Of a DNA stretch of 25,517 bases, positions 1 through 8,600 are shown one piece after another. The DNA lies in assembly GCA_002437285.1 (NCBI GenBank), contig DJOV01000090.1:1-25517 (forward strand), given 5' to 3'. The notes beneath the pieces were generated by a model. The model did not search any database. It worked only from the letters and a program-made list of their open reading frames with translations, and was not told where the DNA came from. The translations under genes and the position numbers were made by a program. Every line of letters starts with the position of its first letter. The first letter of the stretch is position 1. The DNA comes from Prevotella sp. UBA6429 (GTDB taxonomy: Bacteria > Bacteroidota > Bacteroidia > Bacteroidales > Bacteroidaceae).

Positions 1-116
1 ACCCTTTATCGCAAAATTACCCCATGCAAATCTCGGCGCGACCGACAAAAAACGCCATTTTCGCGTTCTATTTCAACTGAAATCCGTGACAAACTTTTGC
101 ACCAAAAATCAGGACA
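1..116. repeat. Left copy of a 116-bp repeat, inverted relative to the right window end
   Basis: Positions 1-116 match the reverse complement of 25402-25517 without gaps. I count 14 mismatches in 116 positions (about 88% identity), and the outermost 32 bases are identical. The copy overlaps the last bases of the M16 peptidase gene: the stop codon at 109-111 lies inside it. Read on the minus strand it has an open frame matching the right copy, but the differences are spread over all codon positions, which argues against a conserved protein. I infer a dispersed intergenic repeat. It could also be one end of a large invertible or mobile segment, but no recombinase or transposase is present. Confidence 0.85.
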
Positions 117-1416
117 AACGCTTCGCTTGTCCCTTTCCGAAGATGAGCACATGCATGTTTTTAGGCGCGAAGATGTCTTGCGCCACTTGCATCACGCTCT
201 CGGCTGTGATGGCTTCCACTTGCTGGCAGAGGCGTGAGATGTCTTTCTCGCGCCCGAAATGCAGGAACTCGCGCCCGAAGTCGAGAGCGAAGTTCTCACG
301 GTTGTCGCAGGCCACGCCGATCTGTCCTGCCAGCTGTCGCTTGGCCGCGCGTAGCTGGTTGTCGCTCATAGGCGCCTGACAGTAGCGGTCGAGCTCGCGG
401 TGGACGAGGCGCAGGCACCGCGGCACGTCGTCGTGGTCGCACCCGAAATAGGTGCACCACACGCCTGTGTCGCTGTAGCTCACCATGCTGCTCTCCACGG
501 TGTAGACGAGACCGTTGCGCTCGCGCAGGGCCACGTTGAGCCGTGCGTTCATGCCTGGTCCGCCCAGGATGTTGTTGAGCAGATAGAGGCTCATGCGCCG
601 TGGGTCGCTGGCATCATAGCAACGGCTGCCCACCACCACGTGTGCCTGATGGGTGTCGCGGTCGCTCATGACGATGTGCCCCCAGATGGGCGAATCGGTC
701 TCAACCTGTTTGTAGACAGGATTTTCGGTCGGTATGGAGTCTTGTTGGCTGTCGGCTTTTGGTAGCAGGATAGGTTCTGCTGCACCCATATTGATTTTCT
801 CCATGGCTCGGCGGAGGTCGCGCACCAAGTGGGCAAACGACAGGTCGCCATAAGCGAAGAACACCGCATTGTCGGGACGGTAGTGGCGGTGCGTGAAGCG
901 CAGGGCGTCGGCCGTGGTGAAGGCGCGCACGTGGCTGGCGGAGCCGAGGATGTTGTGGCCCAGGGGATGGTCCGGGAAGATGAGGTTCTCAAACTCGTCG
1001 TAGATCAGTTCGGCGGGCGAGTCGTTGTAACTCTCGATTTCGTCGCAGATGACCTCCACCTCCTTGTCGATCTCCTGTTGGGGGTAGGTGGAGCCGAACA
1101 CGATGTCGGTGAGCAGGCTCACGGCGCGTGCCATGTGAGGCTTGAGGATGGCCGCATAGTAGCAGGTGTTCTCCTTGTTGGTGTAGGCATTGAGGCTGCC
1201 GCCCACCTGTTCCAGGCAGTTGAGAATGCTCCAGGCGCTTCGCCGCGCCGTGCCCTTGAAGGTGACGTGCTCGCAGAAGTGGGCCAGGCCCTCGTCGCCC
1301 GGATCCTCGTCGCGTGAGCCGGCTCCCACCTGAAAGCCACAATAGACCACCGGTGAGGCCGACGGCAAGTGGATGACGCGGAGACCGTTGCTGAGTGTGC
1401 AAGTGTTATATTTCAT
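109..1416 (-). CDS. M16 family zinc metallopeptidase (processing-peptidase-like)
   Basis: The product is about 435 residues from the chosen start. It shows the inverted zinc motif HFCEH at residues 46-50 and a downstream glutamate at about residue 126, the spacing expected for the third zinc ligand in M16 peptidases. The N-terminal segment reads NGLRVIHLPSASPVVYCGF, typical of the family. Length fits the single-chain, mitochondrial-processing-peptidase-like members rather than the 100-kDa pitrilysins. The frame is open further upstream to 1542, but the ATG at 1416 begins exactly where family homology begins, and the upstream residues look like translated promoter DNA. Substrate is unknown. 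No signal peptide is seen, so it is probably cytoplasmic. The stop codon lies in the left repeat. It is transcribed divergently from the sugar kinase gene. Confidence 0.9.
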   Translation of the reverse strand: MKYNTCTLSNGLRVIHLPSASPVVYCGFQVGAGSRDEDPGDEGLAHFCEHVTFKGTARRSAWSILNCLEQVGGSLNAYTNKENTCYYAAILKPHMARAVSLLTDIVFGSTYPQQEIDKEVEVICDEIESYNDSPAELIYDEFENLIFPDHPLGHNILGSASHVRAFTTADALRFTHRHYRPDNAVFFAYGDLSFAHLVRDLRRAMEKINMGAAEPILLPKADSQQDSIPTENPVYKQVETDSPIWGHIVMSDRDTHQAHVVVGSRCYDASDPRRMSLYLLNNILGGPGMNARLNVALRERNGLVYTVESSMVSYSDTGVWCTYFGCDHDDVPRCLRLVHRELDRYCQAPMSDNQLRAAKRQLAGQIGVACDNRENFALDFGREFLHFGREKDISRLCQQVEAITAESVMQVAQDIFAPKNMHVLIFGKGQAKRLS

Positions 1417-1424
1417 TTCATTTG

Positions 1425-1442
1425 CAAAAATACCTAATTTTG
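1425..1442. promoter_or_regulatory. Back-to-back TAnnTTTG elements between peptidase and kinase genes
   Basis: On the minus strand TATTTTTG (1432-1425) lies 8 bases before the peptidase ATG at 1416, which would give a very short leader or none. On the plus strand TAATTTTG (1435-1442) faces the kinase gene, whose ATG is at 1551, implying a leader of about 100 bases. Both match the Bacteroides -7 consensus, but neither has a convincing -33 TTG at the usual 18-20 bp spacing. This is a weak prediction in AT-rich DNA. Confidence 0.35.
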
Positions 1443-1550
1443 CTTTGAAATGTGCTTGAAAATATGGAAATTTGCACCCGAATTGTCCGCTCATCGGTCT
1501 TGTGCAAGGGGGCGATGGGACCGGACAATGGCTAACGTACAATAAAGACT

Positions 1551-2486
1551 ATGCGAAAAGTTATAGGAATAGGAGAAACCGTTCTCGACATCATCTTCAA
1601 AAACGAACAGCCCATCGGTGCTTATCCCGGTGGTTCCGCATTCAACGCCCTCGTCTCATTGGGACGTTGTGGCGTGGACAGCACATTTATCGGTGAGGCT
1701 GGCCACGACCGTGTGGGCGAACATGTCATCAGTTTCCTCCGGGAGAATGGCGTCAATGCTGACCACGTCAACGTGTTTCCCGACTCGAAGTCGCCCATCT
1801 CGCTGGCGTTTCTCAATGAGCGCAACGACGCGGAGTATCTCTTCTACAAGGACCATCCCCACGATCAGCTCGACTTCATCTATCCTGACATCCGGCCTGA
1901 TGACATTGTCATCTTCAGCTCCTTCTATGCCGTCAATCCCGTCATCCGCCCGCAGATCGTGGGACTGCTTGACTATGCGAAGGCACATGGCGCCATCATC
2001 TACTATGACGTGAACTATCGCTCCTCGCACCGTGACGAGGTGATGAAGATCACCCCCAACTACCTGGAGAACCTTGAGTATGCCGACATCGTGCGCGGCA
2101 GCCGCGAGGACTTCGATGTGCTCTACAAGATGCAAGATCCCGACAAGGTCTACTCGGCCGAGGTGTCATTCTATTGCAAGAAGTTCATCTACACCCAGGG
2201 CGGCCACCCGGTCGAGGTGAGGGCCGACAATGGCTTGAAGCTCAGCTATCCTGTGCCCCAGACCGACACGGTGAGCACCATCGGAGCCGGTGACAACTTC
2301 AACGCCGGATTCATCTACGGTCTGCTGAAGTATGACATCACCCGTGACACCCTCAGCCAGGGGCTCACCGCTGAGCAGTGGAATCATGTGGTGGGGTGTG
2401 GCATGGAGTTTTCGGCCGACTGCTGCAAGAGCCTCTACAACTACGTCTCCAAGGAGTTTGGCGAAAAGATGAAAGGCACGGTGTGA
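1551..2486 (+). CDS. PfkB-family carbohydrate kinase (fructokinase-like)
   Basis: The 311-residue product has the two signatures of the PfkB/ribokinase family. The glycine-rich substrate-side motif PGGSAFNALVSLGRCG lies at about residues 26-41. The C-terminal TIGAGDNFNAGF contains the anion hole GAGD at 245-248, with D248 the expected catalytic base. Length is normal for the family. The ATG is followed at once by the first beta strand (KVIGIGE), so the start is secure. Family members phosphorylate sugars with ATP in the cytoplasm. Fructose is the commonest substrate of close Bacteroidota relatives, but substrate cannot be read from sequence. It stands alone, divergent from the peptidase gene, and ends 21 bases before a strong terminator. 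Confidence 0.9.
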   Translation: MRKVIGIGETVLDIIFKNEQPIGAYPGGSAFNALVSLGRCGVDSTFIGEAGHDRVGEHVISFLRENGVNADHVNVFPDSKSPISLAFLNERNDAEYLFYKDHPHDQLDFIYPDIRPDDIVIFSSFYAVNPVIRPQIVGLLDYAKAHGAIIYYDVNYRSSHRDEVMKITPNYLENLEYADIVRGSREDFDVLYKMQDPDKVYSAEVSFYCKKFIYTQGGHPVEVRADNGLKLSYPVPQTDTVSTIGAGDNFNAGFIYGLLKYDITRDTLSQGLTAEQWNHVVGCGMEFSADCCKSLYNYVSKEFGEKMKGTV

Positions 2487-2507
2487 CCCAGCCCCTCACC
2501 CACACAC

Positions 2508-2560
2508 AAAAAAAAGACATCCGCAAAGCCGATTGCCGGCGTTGCGGATGTCTTTTTTTT
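2508..2560. terminator. Strong bidirectional intrinsic terminator
   Basis: A perfect 19-bp stem pairs 2508-2526 with 2542-2560. The outer eight pairs are A-T, the core is GACATCCGCAA, and the 15-base loop has a small inner GCCG/CGGC stem. The A run on one side and T run on the other let it work in both directions. It ends the sugar kinase transcript on the plus strand. On the minus strand it ends transcripts from the hydrolase region and the gene remnant. Confidence 0.9.
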
Positions 2561-2575
2561 GTCAGTCAAGCCACA

Positions 2576-2719
2576 TCACTTGACCAGGACCTTGCGGGTC
2601 GTGCCATCGCTGTAACGGATGATGTTCAGTCCGGGCTGCGTCTTGGTGAGACGCCGGCCGTCGGCCGAGTAGATGGCCTTGACAGTGGATGCGCCCTGGG
2701 CGTTGGAGTCATCAGCCTC
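2576..2719 (-). pseudogene. C-terminal tail remnant of a secreted protein gene
   Basis: The minus strand encodes 47 residues and a TGA stop at 2578-2576, with an in-frame stop just upstream at 2725-2723 and no start codon. The reading includes AIYSADGRRLTKTQPGLNII followed by a basic tail ending VLVK. This resembles the C-terminal tails of Prevotella secreted enzymes. It aligns without gaps over 33 residues to the tail of the neighbouring hydrolase (ALYNLSGQRIANSAKGL and on), sharing the G-R, GL and DGT positions. I infer the end of a deleted gene or of a duplicated hydrolase tail. The terminator 16 bases beyond the stop probably belonged to it. Confidence 0.7.
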
Positions 2720-2733
2720 AATCTACAGTTTTT

Positions 2734-2780
2734 GGTGGATTCTATAAATTACCACCATAACGATATTTATAGAACCCACC
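2734..2780. repeat. Hairpin with 16-bp arms of unknown origin
   Basis: The arms 2734-2749 (GGTGGATTCTATAAAT) and 2765-2780 are inverted repeats with one mismatch and a 15-base spacer. No T run follows in either direction that would make a standard terminator. It sits between the hydrolase stop and the gene remnant, at the likely deletion or insertion junction. It could be a small inverted-repeat element, the joined ends of a lost insertion sequence, or a processing signal. I do not recognise the arm sequence. Together, 2487-2814 hold this hairpin, the terminator and the remnant, and no intact gene. Confidence 0.6.
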
Positions 2781-2814
2781 TTTAGTTATATGAGTAGATG
2801 CTTATGCTTTTTCC

Positions 2815-5343
2815 TTATTTTCGGATTTCTTTCTCACATGTCCCATCGTCATACAGGGCGATGGCCAGTCCCTTGGCGCTGTTGGCTATGCGCTGTCCGC
2901 TCAGGTTGTAGAGCGCCGCCAGCTTGCGGGTGTGCCCGGCCTTGGCGCTTGTGATGCCGTCGGGCGAAGGGTCACCGTTGAGGCGCACCAGCACGCACGA
3001 TGTTGTCGGCATCATCACCTGGTTGTTGGAGATGGACACATCGCCCTCTTTCACCCAGTTGTTGTCTGAGTCGAAATAACCTTTCTCGGCCGATGTGGCG
3101 TTGAGCGAGGCGGGAAGCGTGAACACACCTCGCAGCGTGGAGAGCAGGGCTATCTGGTTGTCGGCGTGCACCACGGCGATGGCCTGCGTCTTGGTGGCGT
3201 CAGGCGTGAAGGCGATGCCCTTGATACCCGTCTCCTTGTTGGTGGAGTTGCCAGCGTAGTTGTAGACAAACAAGCCTTTGCCATGCTTGTACAAGGCGAT
3301 GTCCTGGTTGGCCAGGTTCAGAATCTTGTTGCGCTGCCGCGTGAGCGAGATGTGCGACCGCTCCACCAGTTGGTGGCTGTTGCTGTCATAGAGGCCATTG
3401 CCGTCCATGGGGCCGAGGTTGTAATAGTCGAAAGCCTTGTTGCCGGCCAGTGCTGCCATCTGGTAGACGGGTGAGTTGGCATCCTTGGCATCGATTTCCA
3501 TGATCATGCGGAAGTTCTTGCCGTTGACGCCCAACTGGTTGTTGATATTGCCGATGACGCTGGCGGCGCTGGTGCCATAGACATCGATGCCCACGAAGTC
3601 GATGTTCGTTCCGCCGTTGTTGCGCTTGGCCTCGTTGGCCGTGGCGCGTCCGTTGGTCTCATGCGACACGCAGTTGAGGCGCGTCCATGTGACGTACTTG
3701 GAGTCTTTGACCGCTGCGCCCACGTGGTGGTAATAGTCGATGATCTCGGTGGTTGTGGCTGTGTTGCCGCCATGGGCACGTGCCTCGTTGCCCAGCTGCA
3801 CGCCGATGACCGTGTGCGCGGCTCCGTTGTTGGCGTCCCACAGGGCCACATGGTCCATGACACGGCTCAGCACATATGTCTCTCTGTCGCGCAGGTTGGC
3901 GTCGCGCCAGTCGAGCGAGTATTCCCATTCGGTGCGGAGCATGTTGAAGTCCGACTTGCCATTGGCTGAGCACACATAGTCTGGTGTGCGAAGCACCTGC
4001 TTGCCATTGTAGTTCCACAACCACTGCACGCGTCCGCCACTGCTCCATGAGAACCACAGCAGTTCCATCTTCATGCCATACTTGTGGCACCAGCCCATGT
4101 AGCGGTCGAGGATGCGCCAGTCGAAGTGGTTTTTCTCAGGCTCCACCTCGCGCCAGAACACGGGTACGCTGAGCGTGTTGAAGCCGTCGTCGGCCGCGCG
4201 CTTGAAGGCCGCCTCAATCTCGTCCTCGCTCCAGCCAAGCGTGCCGCGCATTTTGTCGGGACGCACCTGTATCTCCGTGCCATAATAAGGTTTCCCGTCC
4301 ACGCGTAGCACATATTTCTCCGAGCCGTTGAGCGTGAGGTCCACTGCCGACACGCTGAGGGGAGAGGGGGCCACGCTGTACTGTGAGTTGTAGTAATTCT
4401 CGCGTGCGGCATTGAGCGTGTCGCGTGCCGAGTCGGAGGGGATCGACAGGTTGTCTTTCAGCTTGGCCAGGAAAGCCTCAGCCTCGGCGATGGCCTTGTC
4501 GAAAGCCGGCCCCCCGGGATAGTCATCGGCCTGGCGCTCGGCCTTGGCCTCGCTGACGGCCGTTTCGAAAAGCGCAAGCTGCTCGGCGCGCTGAGCCAAA
4601 TTGTCAAGACTGGCTTGGTAGTCGTCCAAAGCTTTGTTGATGGTCTTGATGGCTGCCGACACCTCATCGGCAGTAGCGGTCGCAGCAAGATTTTCAGCTT
4701 GGTTGATGGCTTGCCGCAATGCGTCGGTGTCAGCGCCTTCGGATGCGCTGGCCAGTGCGTCCTTGGCTTTGCTCAGGCGCGTGGCAAGCACTTCACGCAA
4801 GGCGTCAGCGTCTTGTCCGTGGTATTCGAGTGTGAACGTGTCGAAGTCGATGGTGGCGCCGCCCGTCGCACAATCCAGTCCGAAGGTCAGTGTGCCGTCG
4901 ATGACCAGACACGACACGGAGTAGCGATTCCCGCTGTTGGAGCCGATGGCGGTCTTGCTGTCGTTGGCGAAGAGCGAGAGCGTGCCGGTGAAGGCGGAGT
5001 TGACGACATCTGCCGACACCACATATCGCCCTTCGGGCAGTTGGCCGATGGCCTGGTAGGCGCGTCCCTTGATGGCCGAACCTGACCATAGCTGCCAGTG
5101 GTTTTGGTTGGCGGCGATGGTGATGCTTCCGTTTTTTTTCTCTGCGGTGCTGATTTTGACCTGTGCACCGGTGGTGTTGGTCCAGCCCTTGGCACCATCG
5201 TCGAAGTTGGGATTCACGATGCGGGTGGTCATGTCGGTTGCCTCATCGCTTGATGAAACGGTTTGCGCGGCCGCCTGTAGGCCGACCGTCGTCAGTGCGA
5301 CGACGGTGGCCAGGTAGACCTTTCTCAATCTGCTTGTTTTCAT
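2815..5343 (-). CDS. Secreted glycoside-hydrolase-like protein (clan GH-A type barrel)
   Basis: The 842-residue product starts at ATG 5343, where a clear signal peptide begins (MKTSRLRKVYLATVVALTTV, cleavage near AAAQ at 24-27). The open frame runs 28 codons further up, but that part is unlike a signal peptide. Residues 39-176 look like a jelly-roll carbohydrate-binding domain. Residues 180-320 are Ala/Glu-rich and helical, like FIVAR spacers. From about 345 to 690 a TIM-barrel hydrolase follows, with VFWREVEPEKNHFDW, the likely acid/base E520 in IGVQLGNEA and the likely nucleophile E616 in MIMEID. The protein ends in a Prevotella-type tail domain (ALYNLSGQRI and on). It resembles GH35/GH42-like beta-galactosidases and Bacteroidota DUF4978 proteins; exact family and substrate are unknown. 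Its divergent regulator gene is broken. Confidence 0.8.
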   Translation of the reverse strand: MKTSRLRKVYLATVVALTTVGLQAAAQTVSSSDEATDMTTRIVNPNFDDGAKGWTNTTGAQVKISTAEKKNGSITIAANQNHWQLWSGSAIKGRAYQAIGQLPEGRYVVSADVVNSAFTGTLSLFANDSKTAIGSNSGNRYSVSCLVIDGTLTFGLDCATGGATIDFDTFTLEYHGQDADALREVLATRLSKAKDALASASEGADTDALRQAINQAENLAATATADEVSAAIKTINKALDDYQASLDNLAQRAEQLALFETAVSEAKAERQADDYPGGPAFDKAIAEAEAFLAKLKDNLSIPSDSARDTLNAARENYYNSQYSVAPSPLSVSAVDLTLNGSEKYVLRVDGKPYYGTEIQVRPDKMRGTLGWSEDEIEAAFKRAADDGFNTLSVPVFWREVEPEKNHFDWRILDRYMGWCHKYGMKMELLWFSWSSGGRVQWLWNYNGKQVLRTPDYVCSANGKSDFNMLRTEWEYSLDWRDANLRDRETYVLSRVMDHVALWDANNGAAHTVIGVQLGNEARAHGGNTATTTEIIDYYHHVGAAVKDSKYVTWTRLNCVSHETNGRATANEAKRNNGGTNIDFVGIDVYGTSAASVIGNINNQLGVNGKNFRMIMEIDAKDANSPVYQMAALAGNKAFDYYNLGPMDGNGLYDSNSHQLVERSHISLTRQRNKILNLANQDIALYKHGKGLFVYNYAGNSTNKETGIKGIAFTPDATKTQAIAVVHADNQIALLSTLRGVFTLPASLNATSAEKGYFDSDNNWVKEGDVSISNNQVMMPTTSCVLVRLNGDPSPDGITSAKAGHTRKLAALYNLSGQRIANSAKGLAIALYDDGTCEKEIRK

Positions 5344-5443
5344 TTGAAAAGGATATGTGGTTGTTGTTACATGCGTTTGAAGGTGCGGGTGCCTCGCTCT
5401 GCATTCTGCGATGCTTTGTGTGCGCACTTGTAGATTGTGGTTG

Positions 5444-5472
5444 CAAAATTAGTCATTCTTCCACAGGCGCAA
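5444..5472 (-). promoter_or_regulatory. Promoter of the glycoside hydrolase gene
   Basis: On the minus strand TAATTTTG (5451-5444) matches the Bacteroides -7 consensus. It is preceded 18 bp upstream by TTG (5472-5470), a good -33 element. The implied leader is about 95 bases before ATG 5343. The 8-mer GTCATTCT occurs twice on the plus strand nearby, at 5452-5459 and 5506-5513, which could be part of an activator site but may be chance. The 5344-5652 gap holds this promoter, the regulator promoter and nothing else I can identify. Confidence 0.6.
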
Positions 5473-5620
5473 CGCTATTTTCCTGTCAATGAAGGGTACA
5501 TATTCGTCATTCTGTTGTCAAGGGGTAAAATGGAGACCTTGCGCAGGAGCCACAAATCGTCCTGCATGGGATAATGCTTGTTTTTGCAGGGTTAGTATAG
5601 TGTTGTTGACATAAATTTCA

Positions 5621-5628
5621 TAATTTTG
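5621..5628 (+). promoter_or_regulatory. Probable -7 element of the broken hybrid regulator gene
   Basis: TAATTTTG at 5621-5628 is a full TAnnTTTG match, 24 bases before the GTG start at 5653. TTG triplets at 5603 and 5606 are 15 and 12 bp upstream, closer than the usual spacing, so the -33 part is weak. Confidence 0.45.
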
Positions 5629-5652
5629 CAAGGAATAGACAATTGATTATCC

Positions 5653-8600
5653 GTGAAACATCTACAACAATACATCAAATGGCTCCAGCTCCTGCTGCTG
5701 GCGGCTTGCGTCTTTTGGCCGAAGTCTCCCTTGCGGGCCCTTCCACAGTCTTTGGGCCACACCTTCTGTTTGGGTGATGGCCTGTCGAATGGCCTTGTTG
5801 TCGGCATGGCCCTTGACGGCCAAGGCTTTGTGTGGGTGGCCACCGAGTCTGGCCTCAATCGCGTGGCAGGCGGAAAGGTCATCACGTTCAAGACAAGCAA
5901 CTCGTCTTTGCGATGTGATGAGATGGTGGGAGTGTGCTATCATGCCAAGAGCAATACAGTGTGGGCTTATGGGAAGAACGGGATGCTGGATGTGTTCCAT
6001 TGTGCCACCCAGCGTTTTTCCCATGCGACGGCAGAAGGCAAGACGCTTAACGACATCGCCGCGGTGGGGTAGGCGGCGGACGGCGTATTGTGGCTGGCAC
6101 ATTATGCGGGTGACATACACCACATCGACCCAGTGACGGGAAAGACGTGGAAACTGTCGCGCGCAATCCTGCCACCGATATGTGATGGTGTTAGGACCGT
6201 GGCGGACGACGGGAGAGGGCATCTTTACATTGGGCTGCGCATGGAAGGCTTAATCGTCTATGACCTGCGTACACATAAGGGAAAGCGATATGTGCAGCAG
6301 CCAGGACAGCAGCGGGGGTTGCCGGGAAACAATGTGCGAAGCGTGTTTGTGGACCACAGGGGACACGTGTGGATTGGCACCAATGGCGGGCTGGCCCTGT
6401 TTGAGCCTGCGAAGGGTCAATTCTTGACTTTCCGGCATGAGCGGGGCAAGGCAGAAAGTTTGGCGGGGGATAACATATATCATGTCAGTGAAACGGTGGG
6501 GCATGTGCTGCTTGTCGCTTCTGATATAGGAGGGGTCAGCACGCTTGACTTGAACCGCTTCGCGTATCCTTATGACAAGCCCGCGTTTGGCAGGTTGACC
6601 AAGGAGGACGGACAGTTGTCTTCCAATCATGCGCGGAGTGTCATGGAGGATGCCTTTGGTAACCTATGGGTGGGCAACTATGCTTTGGGAGTTGACTTCT
6701 TGCCGCATCGCCAACAGGCTTTTGGCCTTCTGACGCTCATGGAAAAGCCATTGACGGGTGTGTCGGGGCTGTTCCGCGATAGCCAAGGAAGACTTTGGAT
6801 CAGTCAAGACAACTGGGTGACCATTCTGAAGGATGGCAAGCCTTATAGGATGTTGGACATATCTCCACATATTGACAATTCGGCGGCGGTGGTCTATTGT
6901 TTTTGTGAGGACCATGAGGGAAATGTTTGGATGGGAACCAGTGACAACGGTGCTCTGAAGTACAATCCGGTGACTGGACAATGGTCTTCCATTCCCCAGA
7001 CACGTGGGATGGATGTCGTGGCGCTGTTCACGGGACATGATGGCACTGTATGGATGGGTACGGAGAAAGGCATCTACTCTTCTGTGAATGGGCGAGTGAG
7101 ACCTGAGAATGAACTGAATCGGCGAATTGGCTACAACGCTTTCCCCAATAGCTTTTGCGAGGACCGACAAGGACGGCTGTGGATAGGGACGATGGTGAAA
7201 GGCGTGGCGGTTTTGGCGAAGAACCGGCGTGACGTGACATTCTTGAGAGGACTGCCGACCAGTTCCGTGAATCAAATCATCCGCTCGGCGGATGGGATGA
7301 TGTGGATTGCGACACACAAGGGACTGGTGTGCGTTCCGGATGCCAACCAACCGAATGCCTTGTTGGTATATGACACGCGGCAAGGGCTCGCTCGCAATTT
7401 CATCAGTGCTATCGAAGAGGGAGCAGATGGAAACATTTGGATGAGCCTGAGCATAGGTGTGTCGCGTTTTGACAGGAAGAGCAAGCGCTTTTCAAACTAT
7501 GGCTTTAGCAGTGGTCTGCCCATGGGAAACTTCGTTGCGAAGTCGGCAACAAGCATGCCCGGCGGATTGTTGCTCTTCGGCTCGTCTAGTGGCATCTGCG
7601 AGTTTAGGCCCTCTTCGTTTGCGGGGGGAAGAGCGTGTGTCCACACTGGGAATCATAGGCTGTGAACGACTGACGGGAGGGCATGAACCTGTTGACAGGT
7701 TGCTCGTGGAGCCGGACGCACAGGGAACGATACGCCTTCGCCATGATGAGAACAGCGTGATGATTTGTGCTGGAGTTGCTGTGTGAAAAGCGAAAAGCCA
7801 TTGTCGGTGTGCGTGATACCGGACAGGGCATCAGGCGTGAGGCGTTGGCACATGTCTTTGACCGTTATTACCAGGCTGGAGGCCCCAGGCAGGCTTCGGG
7901 CACAGGGATAGGCCTGGCTCTTGTGAAATCACTTGCCGAACTGCATGAGGCACAGCTGTCTGTCGTCAGTGAGGAAGGAAAGGGGTCTACCTTCAGCTTT
8001 GCCATTTCATTGGACAAGACCTATCCTGATGCGCATCATGAACTGGGTGGAAATGTTGAGGCATTGCCTTCGGAGAATGTGCAGACAGGCATGGCGGATG
8101 GCAATGAAACTGAGAAAAAGGTGATTCTTGTGGTGGAGGACAATGAGGAAGTGAGGCAGTACATCGTGGAGGCATTGAGCAGAGACTACCGGACGGAGGT
8201 GGCCCGGCAGGGAAAGGAAGGTCTCGATGTGGCGATGAAGTTGAGCCCGGACTTGATAGTGAGCGATGTGATGATGCCTGAAATGGATGGTGTCGAGATG
8301 ACCCGGTTGCTTAAAACGGACATTCGGACTAGTCATATCCCTGTGATACTGTTGACGGCCAAGACCAGTATGGATGACCAGGAAAAAGGTTATGACAGTG
8401 GAGCTGACTCTTACTTGACAAAGCCGTTTAGTTCGAGATTGTTGAGAAGTAGAGTGAAAAACATCCTTGAGGGGAGGCGGAAAATGGCCGCGTTCGTCTT
8501 GGAACATGCCGCCCACCATGATGTTATTACTCCTAAGGAGAATGCTGGACATGCCGAGACCGTAGACAATGATGTACCCGCTCTTTCCCCGCTTGACCGA

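Noticed and set aside
7623..7628. Phase variation of the regulator through the G6 tract
   Set aside because: Slippage here alone could not restore the protein, because a stop codon and a large deletion also break it.
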